DNA of 64,000 nucleotides from Oasisia sp. SBJ-2009 (Eukaryota > Annelida > Polychaeta > Sabellida > Siboglinidae), in the NCBI GenBank assembly GCA_964017155.1, contig OZ024857.1:43964993-44028992 (forward strand), written 5' to 3'. Shown piece after piece: positions 13,132 to 22,485 of this stretch; the stretch's first letter is position 1; every line of letters begins with the position of its first letter. The translations under genes were made by a program, and so were the position numbers. The notes below the pieces were generated by a model. That model saw only the letters and a list, made by a program, of their open reading frames with translations, did no database searches and was not told the origin of the DNA.

Positions 13132-13657
13132 TAAAGCCGGGAACTCACTAAGCCGGCCGATCGGCCGATTTTGCATCGGCCGGTCATCGTGCATGGGGCA
13201 TTGGCTGGAGATCGGTTATGTGAGTTCCAAAAATCGAGGCATCGGCCGTGCGTCGTGGGTCGAGCCCATGCCCGCACGACGTCGGCCGGCGGTATCAAAC
13301 CGGCAGATCCTCTGAGACATTGCCACAAAAGCGGCACTTGCAGTAACAACAATTTGCATGAATTCATCCTCTGAGTCCGCCATGATGAAGTTTTGGATGT
13401 AGGTCACCTGGGCGAGCATATTGAATAACTCTATGGACAAAAAATAAAACTAATTTGAATTTAAATTAATAGCGCTTAAATGATTAAATCGGCCGGCTGT
13501 GTGTGTTCGAAAAATCGTAGCATCGGGCGGGCAACGGCCGGCCGGTCGACCGGCTCTGTGAGTTCCAAAATGACCAAACCGATGGCCCGATGTTCCCACG
13601 ACGCCCGGCCGATTTCATTTTTCGTGCGTCGGCCGGTTCAGTGAGTTCCCGGCTTTA
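13132..13657 (-). mobile_element. Non-autonomous PIF/Harbinger-like element
   Basis: Inverted ends TAAAGCCGGGAACTCACT / AGTGAGTTCCCGGCTTTA bound a 526-bp GC-richer insert in repeat T. The empty site at 36,936-36,938 is TTA. Flanks read TAA on the left and TTA on the right, which fits a 3-bp TWA target with one changed base, as in PIF/Harbinger. CGGCCG and GTGAGTTCCAAAA words recur inside near both ends. On the minus strand (about 13,385-13,300) MADSEDEFMQIVVTASAAF resembles the start of a Harbinger nuclease, but it is short. Superfamily is therefore an inference. Confidence 0.65.
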
Positions 13658-14203
13658 GATTCAGTTGTGGAAATACCGCGCGTTTTAGCTCTCGCGGGAG
13701 CTTTCTTCATATGACCCTTTTTTTTACCATTCTACAGCGGCGATTTTTCATCATTTTAAATTAAGGGCTCACCCGTACATGCTATGGAGTGTGTTCACCG
13801 AACCGCAACGAGTTGGGCGGTCTTGTGTTGCCGAGCACGCAGCTATGTTTAACCGCAACGACGGCAGGTTGAAGAGGTCACCAGGGACCGTCTCAAAACC
13901 TTACACTCCACACTATCACCGCCACTAATCTCAGCCGAACGCAGCAGCCGTCGGAACAACTGCTACCACGGAATGACCCAGCCAGCATTTAACCCAAACC
14001 GTGCAACATGCACGCATGCAGCACGCATGGAAGTACGTCACACACATGTACACGCCTGCGCATTCATAACACGCACACAAGCACACGCGATCGCGCATGA
14101 ACGCATGCACTCACTGACGCACACGCGCACGAGTAGAAAAGAGAAGCTGTTGATCGTAACTGACATGAAATTGTCGTGGACACAGTCGTCTCCGCGAAAC
14201 AAT

Positions 14204-14459
14204 TTGGTGGGGAAGAAAATTAACTTCTGTGTTGGCTCTGTTTACAAAACACTCACTGCAGCTCAGAGATCCAACACAGAAGGATGTAGCTTAAGCTACG
14301 GGGTCACCCCTGCAAATTCACCATGCATTGCTTGGCGTAATACGGACCGTTACTCGGCCTCCGGATTACAGTGTTGTCTAACACATATTAATAAACATAA
14401 CAATTTCACATCACATTGGATAAATACTATTTTGACAGGTTTGTAAAAATATTCATTTA
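14204..14459. other. Unassigned spacer
   Basis: Not matched elsewhere in the window. The 157-codon frame over 13,973-14,446 crosses the edge of repeat T and looks like nothing known. Confidence 0.4.
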
Positions 14460-14768
14460 TCCCCTGCTGATGTTCAATGTGAATATAATACATACTGGCA
14501 GAACCCTGAGCTAGTTTGCTACAGAACACACAAAGAGTAATTGTCGATAAAGGTCATTTAATAATTGTACTAACACCATATAAAAGCATGATAATGTAAT
14601 AGGTTAGCAGCAAGGTTTTCAACAGGAAAATACAACACATGCATAGATGCTAACTGCCTATACAATGATGCTCATGGCTTAGCTAAACAATTGTCAAACG
14701 ACAATGTAAAAGTAGCAAAGGTGGGGGCAATGTTATACCCCACCAGGCCTCAGAGGCCACACCCCACC
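14460..14768 (+). repeat. 320-bp direct repeat, right copy
   Basis: Right-hand copy of 11,363-11,683. It lacks the TA array and has a short deletion at TAGTCAG near its right end. Confidence 0.8.
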
Positions 14769-14879
14769 CCAGGGCTTCTGCCAAGGAACATAGGTGAACA
14801 TTGAGAAGAAATATGCCATAATAACAGCCAGAATACTATTTGTAAGGTACGAAAGAGATAAGGTGAAGCCTTACTAATG

Positions 14880-15262
14880 AAGGTAGAACATCGTGGACGC
14901 CAGTCATGCTGAAGCGGCCACGGTCTAGATCGAATGGTAAGACAAAGGTAATGACTAGAGAAATGTAATAGAGGTAGAATGTCGTGGACGCCAGTCATAC
15001 TGTATCGTCCACGTACGAGATGTAATGGTAAAACGAAAAGTAATGGCTATAGAATGGAGGTAGAATGTCGTGGATGCCAGTCATGCTGTAGCGTACACGT
15101 TCTAGATCACGATTTGGATACGGGAGAGAGTGATCGTGTTCCACAAAGGTATACGAGAGTAGCCAGTCATGCTGTAGCCACAAGGTAGTTAATAAGTAGA
15201 AATCACTTAGACGTTAGGATGGCATGGACGCCAGTCTTACTGTATCGTCCACAGTTTTAGGA
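14880..15262 (+). repeat. Minisatellite, ~86-91 bp unit
   Basis: About five imperfect units of GGTAGAATGTCGTGGACGCC followed by AGTCATGCTGTA and CGTCCACG. Unit starts are near 14,882, 14,973 and 15,059; later units are truncated. Each unit has a small inverted repeat (CGTGGAC with GTCCACG). Confidence 0.8.
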
Positions 15263-15350
15263 CAAAGTGAGAAAACTGACCAATTAGAGAGTGATGGAAT
15301 AGCTAGTCATGTCCCGAAGGGGTGGATGGCAGCTATGCTGAATTCACTCA

Positions 15351-15716
15351 GTGCCTGTTTGTATGCAACATAGGGATACGGATATATCGTTTAAAAGCTG
15401 TGGATTTCCATCTCCCCATCGACTGGATCTGGGTTTCAGTCATACCCATATCAGCAGCAGTGGTAGCTGCCCCGATTCGAAAACTGTGTGCTTTATATTT
15501 AGTAGGGTCCAATCCTGCCCATTTCAAAGCTTTTGTGAGATACTGACAAAAGTAAGTAATACTAAGACAAGCGTCTCTAAAGTTCCATGTTTAGATATAA
15601 CCAGTGGCAATTTTGGATTTAGGCAAATTACAAGAATTGGCCAATGTTTGGGCACCCAAGCTAAATTTGTTCTAGGACGCGATAAGAGTCAAAATCAACA
15701 AAAACGTTCATAGGCT
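15351..15716 (-). pseudogene. Tyrosine recombinase C-terminal remnant
   Basis: The minus strand from about 15,540 to 15,351 reads KALKWAGLDP, then HSFRIGAATTAADMGMT, then IQSMGRWKS and FKRYIRIP before a stop. These are the HxxR box, the His/Trp box and the catalytic Tyr context of phage-integrase-type recombinases. The type is common in DIRS/Ngaro retrotransposons and Cryptons of aquatic animals. Upstream, 15,546-15,716 is frameshifted and only loosely recombinase-like. No reverse transcriptase lies beside it, so the host element is unknown. The preserved Arg, Trp and Tyr show a once-functional catalytic end, but the N-terminal half is missing. Confidence 0.75.
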
Positions 15717-15860
15717 AGATAATTTCTTGGTTCGCTATTGAACACTTGTGACTGTCAAATGGACTAATTCGTAGTTATCACTATGTTGCGAGATCACAGA
15801 AACGTTGGGTTCTTTGAGAGATCATTTCCTATCAAAGGTTTTCCATGAACCTTTAACACA
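15552..15860 (+). repeat. Dispersed repeat S, copy 1
   Basis: Matches 29,505-29,795 at about 75% by eye, including AAATTTG-TCTAGGAC and CACTATTGAACAC-like words. It overlaps the region upstream of the recombinase remnant; the second copy has no recombinase beside it. Confidence 0.6.
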
Positions 15861-15940
15861 GTTGTTTTCTTACCCAACCTAATCTTTTTGGACGGAATGC
15901 GTGGACGATTTTAATTTGTTTTATCTACCCTAAATGTATA

Positions 15941-16600
15941 TTCATCTTGTCACAGGCAATTTGTTATTACAGCAATCTCTTATTGGTTTCTATATAATCA
16001 TTTTCAGAGTTGTTTTTAGTGTCTTTATTTAACATTCCATTGATTGTGTACAACGATTTGTTTAGCAACTTTAACGTATAAATATAAAAATCTGGTAAAT
16101 AATAATGGTCTGACCAGTATTAATCATAATTACTTGCACTCAGCATCGCTTTAGGCAGCGATGATATCGCCGTTTTGTAGCCATGTGAATAACAGTGTAG
16201 AGGGTGTGTCGTTAACCACATACCTGCGATAATGGCTATCTACGGCCTCGTCGCCTTAATTTGTTTGGCGACGATAATTATTGTCCACGTGAACCAGGCT
16301 GTAGGTTATGCCTCGAGTGATCTTAAATGCATGGTGGTCTTTGTTATGCCCCTATGGTAGATCTTCTGAAGCAAGAACAGGTCAATTAACTCTTTATCTC
16401 GGCGCTATTTGTACGCCTTGAGGGTTTGCATGCCATATGTTCCGCTCTGTGGTAGTCGCACGCACCCACGGCAAGGGAAATATAAATATCGTTCATTCGA
16501 GCTGAAATAACGGCCGTGTACGACGATTCATAATTATGTTTAATTGTGAACCTGAGTGTGCAAATACTTTAGGGAAACGAGTGTATATGCACGTGGGAGT
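15941..16600 (+). repeat. Dispersed repeat Q, copy 3
   Basis: The longest Q copy. It matches 1,182-1,600 and, over its full length, 25,140-25,632 (shared end TTCGAGCTGAAATAACG). The landmark GCAGCGATGATATCGCC is near 16,157. Confidence 0.75.
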
Positions 16601-16810
16601 GTACTGGGAAAGAGTGTGAACGTACCGGGGACTAGTGGGCGAATGCAACTGCGGAAAGAGTGTGATTACAGGGGAAGAGGGTGTGAATGCAGGGAGAGAC
16701 ATAGCAGTCAGACAAGACGGGAATAAATAATATATCAACTCGGGTATAAACGAAAGTCCTAAACATGGTAACCAGGCGACACTAAAGAACACACGTGGTT
16801 ATTCCGTATT
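16601..16810. other. Spacer between Q and SINE
   Basis: No recognised feature. The minus-strand frame over 16,493-16,792 is not similar to anything known. Confidence 0.4.
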
Positions 16811-17152
16811 GTAAAGGCAAGTAAAGGCAGTTCTTATATAGCGCAATATCCAGTCCTCAGGACCGCTCAAAGCGCTTTACACTTTACTTCCCTGACAGAC
16901 CTGTTCACTCATACACCATCTCGGCTTCTCTGGGAAGCATCCAGCCATATGCTATAATTAATGCGCGAAGGCTGCTCGTACACATATCCACCACTGTTTA
17001 TAGCCAGGTACTCATTTATTCAGCTGAGTGAACTGGAGCAATGTAGAGTGAAAAACTTGCCCAAGGTTTTAACGCCGCAGCCAGGATTCGAACCCAGGCT
17101 CTCGTAGTCGAGAGTCCGAAGCTCTACCCCTGAGTCACTGCGCTCTACACTA
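16811..17152 (-). mobile_element. tRNA-derived SINE (copy 1)
   Basis: Reading the minus strand from 17,152, a tRNA-like head carries an A-box region (CAGGGGTAGAGC) and a perfect B box (GGTTCGAATCC), the internal pol III promoter. A unique body follows, then a tail with AAAGCGCTTTGAGCGG and GCGCTATATAAG. That tail is the kind shared by SINEs with L2/CR1-type LINEs whose machinery they borrow. Related copies are at 17,251-17,442 plus 20,467-20,560, and a fragment at 25,633-25,730. Confidence 0.8.
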
Positions 17153-17250
17153 TGATAGTATCTATTATTTCCTCGCATGTGTCGAATACAATTTGAATTA
17201 TTCTGTTTTGAAAACTAATTGGGGCATAATGCCATATGCAGTGTAAATGT
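17153..17250. other. Spacer between two SINEs
   Basis: About 100 bp without a recognised feature separates the two SINE copies. Confidence 0.4.
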
Positions 17251-17442
17251 AAACAGGTAAGTTCTTACATAGTGCGGGGTCCAATCATTAGGATCGCTCA
17301 AAACGCTTTACACTTTACTCCCTGGCAGACCTGTTCAATTGACCACCATCTTGACTTCTCTGGAAAGCATTCAGCCTCGCGACAATTAATTCGCGAAGAC
17401 TACTCGTACACATATATTCACCACTGTCTTATAGCCTGGTAG
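17251..17442 (-). mobile_element. SINE copy 2, tail half
   Basis: Matches the tail half of the SINE at 16,811 (TAAGTTCTTACATAGTGC through ATAGCCTGGTA). The copy stops at about 17,442 where the CR1-like LINE begins. Its tRNA-like half resumes at 20,467 beyond the LINE. Confidence 0.75.
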
Positions 17443-17646
17443 GACTACACTTTCATAGCGCTGTGTCAATTTTTTAAACTAGTTTCGCAGGGGGGATACA
17501 CAGAGAAGCCAAATACTAGAGGCATAGCTAAAGACAGCAAAAAGAAATCAGCAAAAAACAGCCTGGAAAGCCCTACGAAATTTGGTTATAAATGTGTTTG
17601 TTTAAATGCAAGGAGCATAGTAAACAAAAGAAATGAACTAAACATT

Positions 17647-20358
17647 ATGGTAGAAGATATTGACCCTCACATAATAGGTATAACTGAATCTTGGGCCACC
17701 CCCGATATATCAGATGCCGAATTAGGAATGACAGGATATGTAATGTTTAGGAAAGATAGATTAGGAAGAAGGGGAGGCGGAGTTATTTTATATATTAAAG
17801 AATCCATCCAGGCTTATGAAATAAAATTAGAAAAAGAAGCAGAATGTGAAGCTGTCTGGTGTAACATAGTTACAGGAAACTCAACATTAACTGTTGGGTT
17901 AGTTTATCGTAGTCCAAACATAAGCATAGAAGAGAATGAAAAAATGCACAACGCTATAAAAGAAGTGAGTAAACGGGACTGTATTATTATGGGGGATTTT
18001 AACCATGGGCATATAAAGTGGACATCTCTACAGAGTCCTGGGAGAGAGGATCAAGAGTTTTTAAATTTAGTACAAGATAGTTTCCTTTTTCAACATGTGT
18101 TAGAACCAACCAGGGACAAGAACGTGTTGGACATAGTTTTGAGCTCACAGAAGGAATTTGTTGATAATGTCAATATATGTGAGCCACTGGGATGTAGTGA
18201 TCATAACCAGATACATTTTATCATCAAAGTAAAAGGAGAACGGAACAGAAAAATACGGTACAGGAAAAATTTTCACAAAGGAAGATATAAGGACATGAGG
18301 GAATATTTAGCGAAGATAGACTGGAATAACACACTGAAGAATAAGACAGCAACAGAATGCTGGAATATCTTAAAGAGGGAAATTGACTGCGTCGTTGACA
18401 AATTTGTCCCCTTGAAAAAACAAGGGAAAAGGTCAAAGAAGAAACACTTATCGAAGGAAGCCATTAGAAAAATCAAGTACAAGCAAATGATGTGGAAGAC
18501 ATATAGACATACTGGAAGTGAAGAAGACTATGCCATTTATAAAGAAGCACTTAATCAAGCTACAGCTGAAATTAGAAATTCGAAGAGAAGCTATGAACAA
18601 AAAATAGCTTTCAACATAAAACATGACAGCAAGAGTTTTTATGCGTATGTTCGAAGTAAACAGAAAGTTCAAGATAAGGTCGGGCCACTAGAAGGTAGTG
18701 ATGGAAACATAATAACGGAGGGATTCTTAATGGCAGAAAACCTAAATGAATACTTTAGTTCGGTGTTTACCAGGGAAGATATTAGTACATTACCAGTACT
18801 AGAGACTAAGTTCGAAGGGAGAGAGTGTGACTATTTAGGACAACTAACTGTAACCCCAAAAATGGTAGCTATGAAAATAAGAGATATGAAGGATAATAAA
18901 TCACCAGGAGTGGATGGGATTCCTCCCAAATTACTACTGGAAATTGTAGAACAAATTAGCATACCACTTGCAACAGTGTTCAATTTGGCATTAGAGGAAG
19001 GAGTGGTTCCGGTAGAATGGAAAGAAGCAAACATCATACCATTATTTAAAAAAGGATCAAGAAGCAAGTCAGAGAACTATAGACCAGTGAGTTTAACATC
19101 GGTGATTTGTAAACTATTAGAAAGACTAATTAAAGATCACTTGGTTGATTTTCTTGTTAAAAATAAATTGATAAACACATCTCAACATGGGTTTTTAAAA
19201 GCGAGGTCATGCTTAACAAATATGTTATGTTTTTTGGAAGATGTCACAAAGTGGGTAGATGAGGGATCACCAGTAGATATAATCTACTTAGATTTTAAAA
19301 AAGCCTTTGACAAAGTGCCACACCAAAGATTACTACTTAAACTAAAGGCCCATGGCATAGGAAATCGTATGATTAACTGGATAGAAAAATGGCTTATTGA
19401 TAGAAGACAAAGAGTAGTAGTTGATGGGGAGGTTTCAAATTGGAAATCTGTTTTGAGTGGAGTACCGCAAGGATCAGTATTGGGACCTATTTTATTCTTA
19501 ATATATATCAATGATTTGGATGATGACATAACAAGCAAGGTGTTGAAGTTTGCGGACGACACAAAAGTGTTTAGGAAATTAAAAAGTGATGCAGATAGAC
19601 AGCATTTACAAGATGATCTAAATAAGTTGATAGAATGGTCTGAGAAATGGCAAATGCTGTTTAACTTTGGAAAGTGTAAGTGCCTCCACACAGGACATGG
19701 GAATGAAAATGCACAATATACAATGGGTGGTACTGTACTAAATACTACTGTAAAGGAAAAGGACTTAGGTTTAACCATTAGTGCTGACATGAAGGTATCA
19801 GAGCAGTGTGGAATTGCAGCAGCGAAGGCAAACCAAATTCTTGGATTAATTAGGCGAAATATAGTATACAAAGAAAAAGAACTAATAATACCGCTTTATA
19901 AAACAATAGTTAGGCCTCATTTAGAATATTGTATACAAGCATGGAGGCCATATCGCAAGAAGGATATTGATATGCTAGAAAGAGTACAAAGGAGAGCAAC
20001 AAAAATGATACCAAAACTCAGGAATATTAGTTATGAAATGCGTCTAAAAGAATGTGGTCTAACAACACTAGAAACCAGAAGATTGAGAGGAGATCAGATT
20101 GAGGTTTTTAAAATATTGAATGGGTATGAAAATATTGACAGAAATATTTTTTTCACGGTCAAGGAAGAGAGAAGGACTAGAGGACATGGAGTTGCATTAG
20201 CAAAGAAGCAGTGTAGACTAGATATTAGAAAATTTTCATTTTCCCAAAGAATAGTAAACGAATGGAACAAATTATCAGCTGATTGTGTAGGTGCTAGAAG
20301 TGTTAATATGTTTAAAAATAAAATTGACATATACCTAAGACGGGCAGGGTATACTTAG
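17647..20358 (+). CDS. LINE endonuclease/reverse transcriptase (CR1-like ORF2)
   Basis: A 903-codon uninterrupted frame. Residues 1-200 are an APE-type endonuclease: TESW at 13-16, GDFNH at 116-120 and SDH at 184-186 hold its acidic and His residues. Residues from about 410 to 700 are the reverse transcriptase, with NYRPVSLTS, LDFKKAFD (Asp549), GVPQGSVLGP and the catalytic FADD at 635-638. The C-terminal part has the WRPY and KMFKNKID-type region of CR1 proteins. ATG 17,647 is the first ATG, but the frame is open to 17,443, and codons just upstream (CLNARSIVNKRNELN) clearly belong to the endonuclease, so the natural protein began further upstream. No catalytic residue appears lost. Confidence 0.9.
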   Translation: MVEDIDPHIIGITESWATPDISDAELGMTGYVMFRKDRLGRRGGGVILYIKESIQAYEIKLEKEAECEAVWCNIVTGNSTLTVGLVYRSPNISIEENEKMHNAIKEVSKRDCIIMGDFNHGHIKWTSLQSPGREDQEFLNLVQDSFLFQHVLEPTRDKNVLDIVLSSQKEFVDNVNICEPLGCSDHNQIHFIIKVKGERNRKIRYRKNFHKGRYKDMREYLAKIDWNNTLKNKTATECWNILKREIDCVVDKFVPLKKQGKRSKKKHLSKEAIRKIKYKQMMWKTYRHTGSEEDYAIYKEALNQATAEIRNSKRSYEQKIAFNIKHDSKSFYAYVRSKQKVQDKVGPLEGSDGNIITEGFLMAENLNEYFSSVFTREDISTLPVLETKFEGRECDYLGQLTVTPKMVAMKIRDMKDNKSPGVDGIPPKLLLEIVEQISIPLATVFNLALEEGVVPVEWKEANIIPLFKKGSRSKSENYRPVSLTSVICKLLERLIKDHLVDFLVKNKLINTSQHGFLKARSCLTNMLCFLEDVTKWVDEGSPVDIIYLDFKKAFDKVPHQRLLLKLKAHGIGNRMINWIEKWLIDRRQRVVVDGEVSNWKSVLSGVPQGSVLGPILFLIYINDLDDDITSKVLKFADDTKVFRKLKSDADRQHLQDDLNKLIEWSEKWQMLFNFGKCKCLHTGHGNENAQYTMGGTVLNTTVKEKDLGLTISADMKVSEQCGIAAAKANQILGLIRRNIVYKEKELIIPLYKTIVRPHLEYCIQAWRPYRKKDIDMLERVQRRATKMIPKLRNISYEMRLKECGLTTLETRRLRGDQIEVFKILNGYENIDRNIFFTVKEERRTRGHGVALAKKQCRLDIRKFSFSQRIVNEWNKLSADCVGARSVNMFKNKIDIYLRRAGYT

Positions 20359-20406
20359 ATAGATAGGTTGGACTCTCGATAAGCCAAACGGCTTCCTTGT
20401 CCACCT

Positions 20407-20434
20407 GCCATCTAGAGTTGATTCTCTAGGTGGC
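20407..20434 (+). promoter_or_regulatory. LINE 3' UTR stem-loop
   Basis: GCCATCTAGAG pairs with CTCTAGGTGGC around a 6-nt loop, 11 bp with one G-U, just before the repeated tail. The same hairpin is at 23,525-23,552 (one mismatch) and, on the minus strand, 52,251-52,277, where paired bases differ but pairing is kept. It is a plausible recognition site for the element's own RT. Confidence 0.7.
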
Positions 20435-20466
20435 AATCTTGTTAAATCTTGTTAAATCTTGTTAAA

Positions 20467-20560
20467 CTGGAGCAATGCATAATGAAATAATTTTCTCGAG
20501 ATGTGTCACTGCAGCACAGAGTTCTAACCCGAGTTCTCTTAATCGAGAGTCCGAAATTAG
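20467..20560 (-). mobile_element. SINE copy 2, tRNA-like half
   Basis: CTGGAGCAATGCATAATG resumes the SINE after the LINE. The tRNA-like head is degraded: the B box region reads TTCTAACCCGAG and the GTCGAGAGTCCGAA homolog is still visible. Confidence 0.7.
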
Positions 20561-20569
20561 CTTTTTACG

Positions 20570-20880
20570 TAATTAATTAGGCAGTTATTTAAGTAAAACT
20601 AATAACAAATAAATCAATTACATCATAATGCTTCCATGAAATTTAAGTTGTGAAACAGTAATAAAAAGGTGCGTCTTTAGAGACAGAAGACATATATTAG
20701 AAGTGGCAATAGTCGGTAGAGCATTCCATACTGTGGCGGCAGCGTGAACGAATATTCGCCGGCTTTTGTTCGTGATCTATGTACCACAAGGCTATAACAT
20801 TCCAAACCGCGTTCGATATGACAAACATAGTTGCCATTTCATGTTTACGAAATTTTACATAACAACAGAACCCTAATAAT
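20570..20880 (-). pseudogene. LINE RT C-terminal fragment
   Basis: The minus strand reads AAATVWNALPTI then KTHLF, the hallmark C-terminal end of L2/CR1-type LINE polyproteins, followed by a short 3' region. It is homologous to 43,330-43,600. It lies immediately upstream of promoter cassette B and points away from it. Confidence 0.65.
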
Positions 20881-20882
20881 AT

Positions 20883-21094
20883 GTTAGCCTATCAGTGCGT
20901 CGTACGAAGTGACGTAGCTAGCGGAACGAGACAGTCGCAGACCCTATAAATAGAGGCCCTTCTGTCCTCGTAGCAGGTCGTCCTGCAGTTCGTCCTGCAA
21001 CGAGAATCCAAATTTCTTTCATCGATTGAGACATCAAGGTCCGACAATCAACAAGGTCTGCACTTCAGCTAAGACCTTGGCATTCGCGGTGAGT
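20883..21094 (+). promoter_or_regulatory. TATA promoter + non-coding first exon, cassette B
   Basis: Second copy of the cassette at 3,864. TATAAATA is at 20,945-20,952, the initiator-like CAGGTCG starts 29 nt later at 20,974, and the donor GTGAGT is at 21,089-21,094. The exon is 115 nt here because a 12-bp unit (CAGGTCGTCCTG / CAGTTCGTCCTG) is duplicated at its start. It has no ATG. Immediately downstream a (CA)n array has expanded in the predicted intron. Confidence 0.6.
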
Positions 21095-21217
21095 TTATAT
21101 TCTCCACATAATGTAAAGGTGCGCATGTAATTAATGTTATTATGTGTATGTCTATATGGTTTTATTGATAAATACACGCACGCACACAGGCACGCACGCA
21201 GGCACGCACGCAAGCAC

Positions 21218-21259
<42 letters not shown>

Positions 21260-21560
21260 GCCCGTAAGTGTAATATTACGAAACAGTTCATTCGGATCAC
21301 AGCATGAGACAAAATCTTTCGCGATTATATTGCAATGGGATAGATACCTTTCAACCATTACTGCATTTTCAGCGTAGCTAAGGAATATTTCTAGCGCATT
21401 CCTTTTCGTTGATAATACTGCGAGCATCGGCGTAGTATTTATTTTATTATTTGAAAACAGCATGTTGTGAGTCGTTAGACAATCAGTTTCATTATGCAAG
21501 TGCTTTGTCGGCGAGCTATTCCCACACCAGGGTGGCTTCAGGAAGGCGTTGTTTTCCTCC
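21095..21560 (+). repeat. Intron-like block with (CA)n array
   Basis: A (CA)n/(CACG)n array at 21,176-21,256 splits the predicted intron start. From 21,276 to 21,555 it matches 4,071-4,330, the block behind cassette A. Confidence 0.65.
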
Positions 21561-22485
21561 TTGACTAATACATTCTGACTGTCTCATAGATGGTGGTCAA
21601 TTTCAGGATGTATTATATTTAATAATTATCATCTTGTTGCCGCAGTGGAGCGCAGGCAAACGCCTCTGCTTTTCCTGCCATGCATATATCGCCATTCTTA
21701 GGTATTGTAATAATATTCAGAACTGTCCACTGCATCGGTGTTTCTAATGATTTTCCAGATAAATTGATACCTCTACGTACATTTAATGATAATTATAACG
21801 TAACATGCACTACTGATTTGACAAATGTCATGCAATATTGACTACGCTTGTATATTACATTCAAGGTTTTTCAACAAACTTGCGCAGCGTAAACAACTTA
21901 TTCATGATTCGAATATTATTTGAAATCATGTTTTCTCCATTGGTCGTCTAGCCAGTGCGACAGTGGCGGTATTGTTGCAGCAAACCAGGCATCGAGGTTT
22001 GCTATCAGAAATAGCATTGAGCATAATTATGAATTTTCCGCTTACTGTGTTTACACAAAGTGCATACGGAATTTACTGTAGACCGGTATTTTTCGAGTGG
22101 GATTACATCTGAAAAAACATTATCAGGTGCAATTGCCAGCTGAGATGTGGAAGATTGCTTGTTGAATGAATGATCGCACCTAGTGAATGAGTTGTATATA
22201 CCGAGCACAGGGCAGACAAGCTGCCTATGCTTTAGTGCAGCTACAGTACAACAACTTTTCAAACAAAGTTGATCACATACCGGCAAATACTGTGTCCTAC
22301 CAGTAGTATTGAAAATGTAAATTGTAACATATCCACAATGACTTTCACACATTATTACGTAATGCAAGAATTTCCGTAAGAGAGAAATATGAATGCCAAT
22401 ATAAATAGTGATATTTGTACTATGTGTGACTACGTGTTTCAAATTTCAATTATGATTTAATACTCTTCCTATGAACAAATGGGTC
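21561..22485 (+). repeat. Dispersed repeat R, copy 2
   Basis: Matches 6,835-7,735 and parts of the other R copies. It directly follows the intron-like block, whereas 2.5 kb separates the two in the first unit. Its right end is cut by a truncated CR1-like LINE. Confidence 0.75.

Larger units (their letters stand above)
12000..14203 (+). repeat. Segmental repeat T, copy 1
   Basis: Matches 36,590-37,466 in order: TATATAAAATGGGAACAATG, a CACGCATGTGCGGGCGC stretch, GAATTAGCTCGGTACCATGG, then a CACGCATGCA-rich end. Copy 1 is longer only because it carries two inserted transposons (12,192-12,991 and 13,132-13,657). Copy 2 retains both empty sites. No conserved coding frame is evident. Confidence 0.8.
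17443..20466 (+). mobile_element. CR1-like LINE, near-intact, inserted in a SINE
   Basis: This 3.0-kb non-LTR retrotransposon interrupts SINE copy 2. Relative to SINE copy 1 about 25 bp of target is missing, and no clear target duplication is seen. It has one long endonuclease/RT frame, a short 3' UTR with a hairpin (20,407-20,434), and a tail of three CTTGTTAAAT-type units (to 20,466). No ORF1 is present, so the copy is 5'-truncated or lacks its first frame. The coding frame is open from 17,443. Two shorter copies occur here: 22,486-23,574 (plus) and 52,231-53,515 (minus). Confidence 0.9.

Noticed and set aside
13973..14446. 157-codon plus-strand frame
   Set aside because: It crosses the boundary of repeat T into unrelated sequence, and the second T copy (37,250-37,466) does not preserve the frame.
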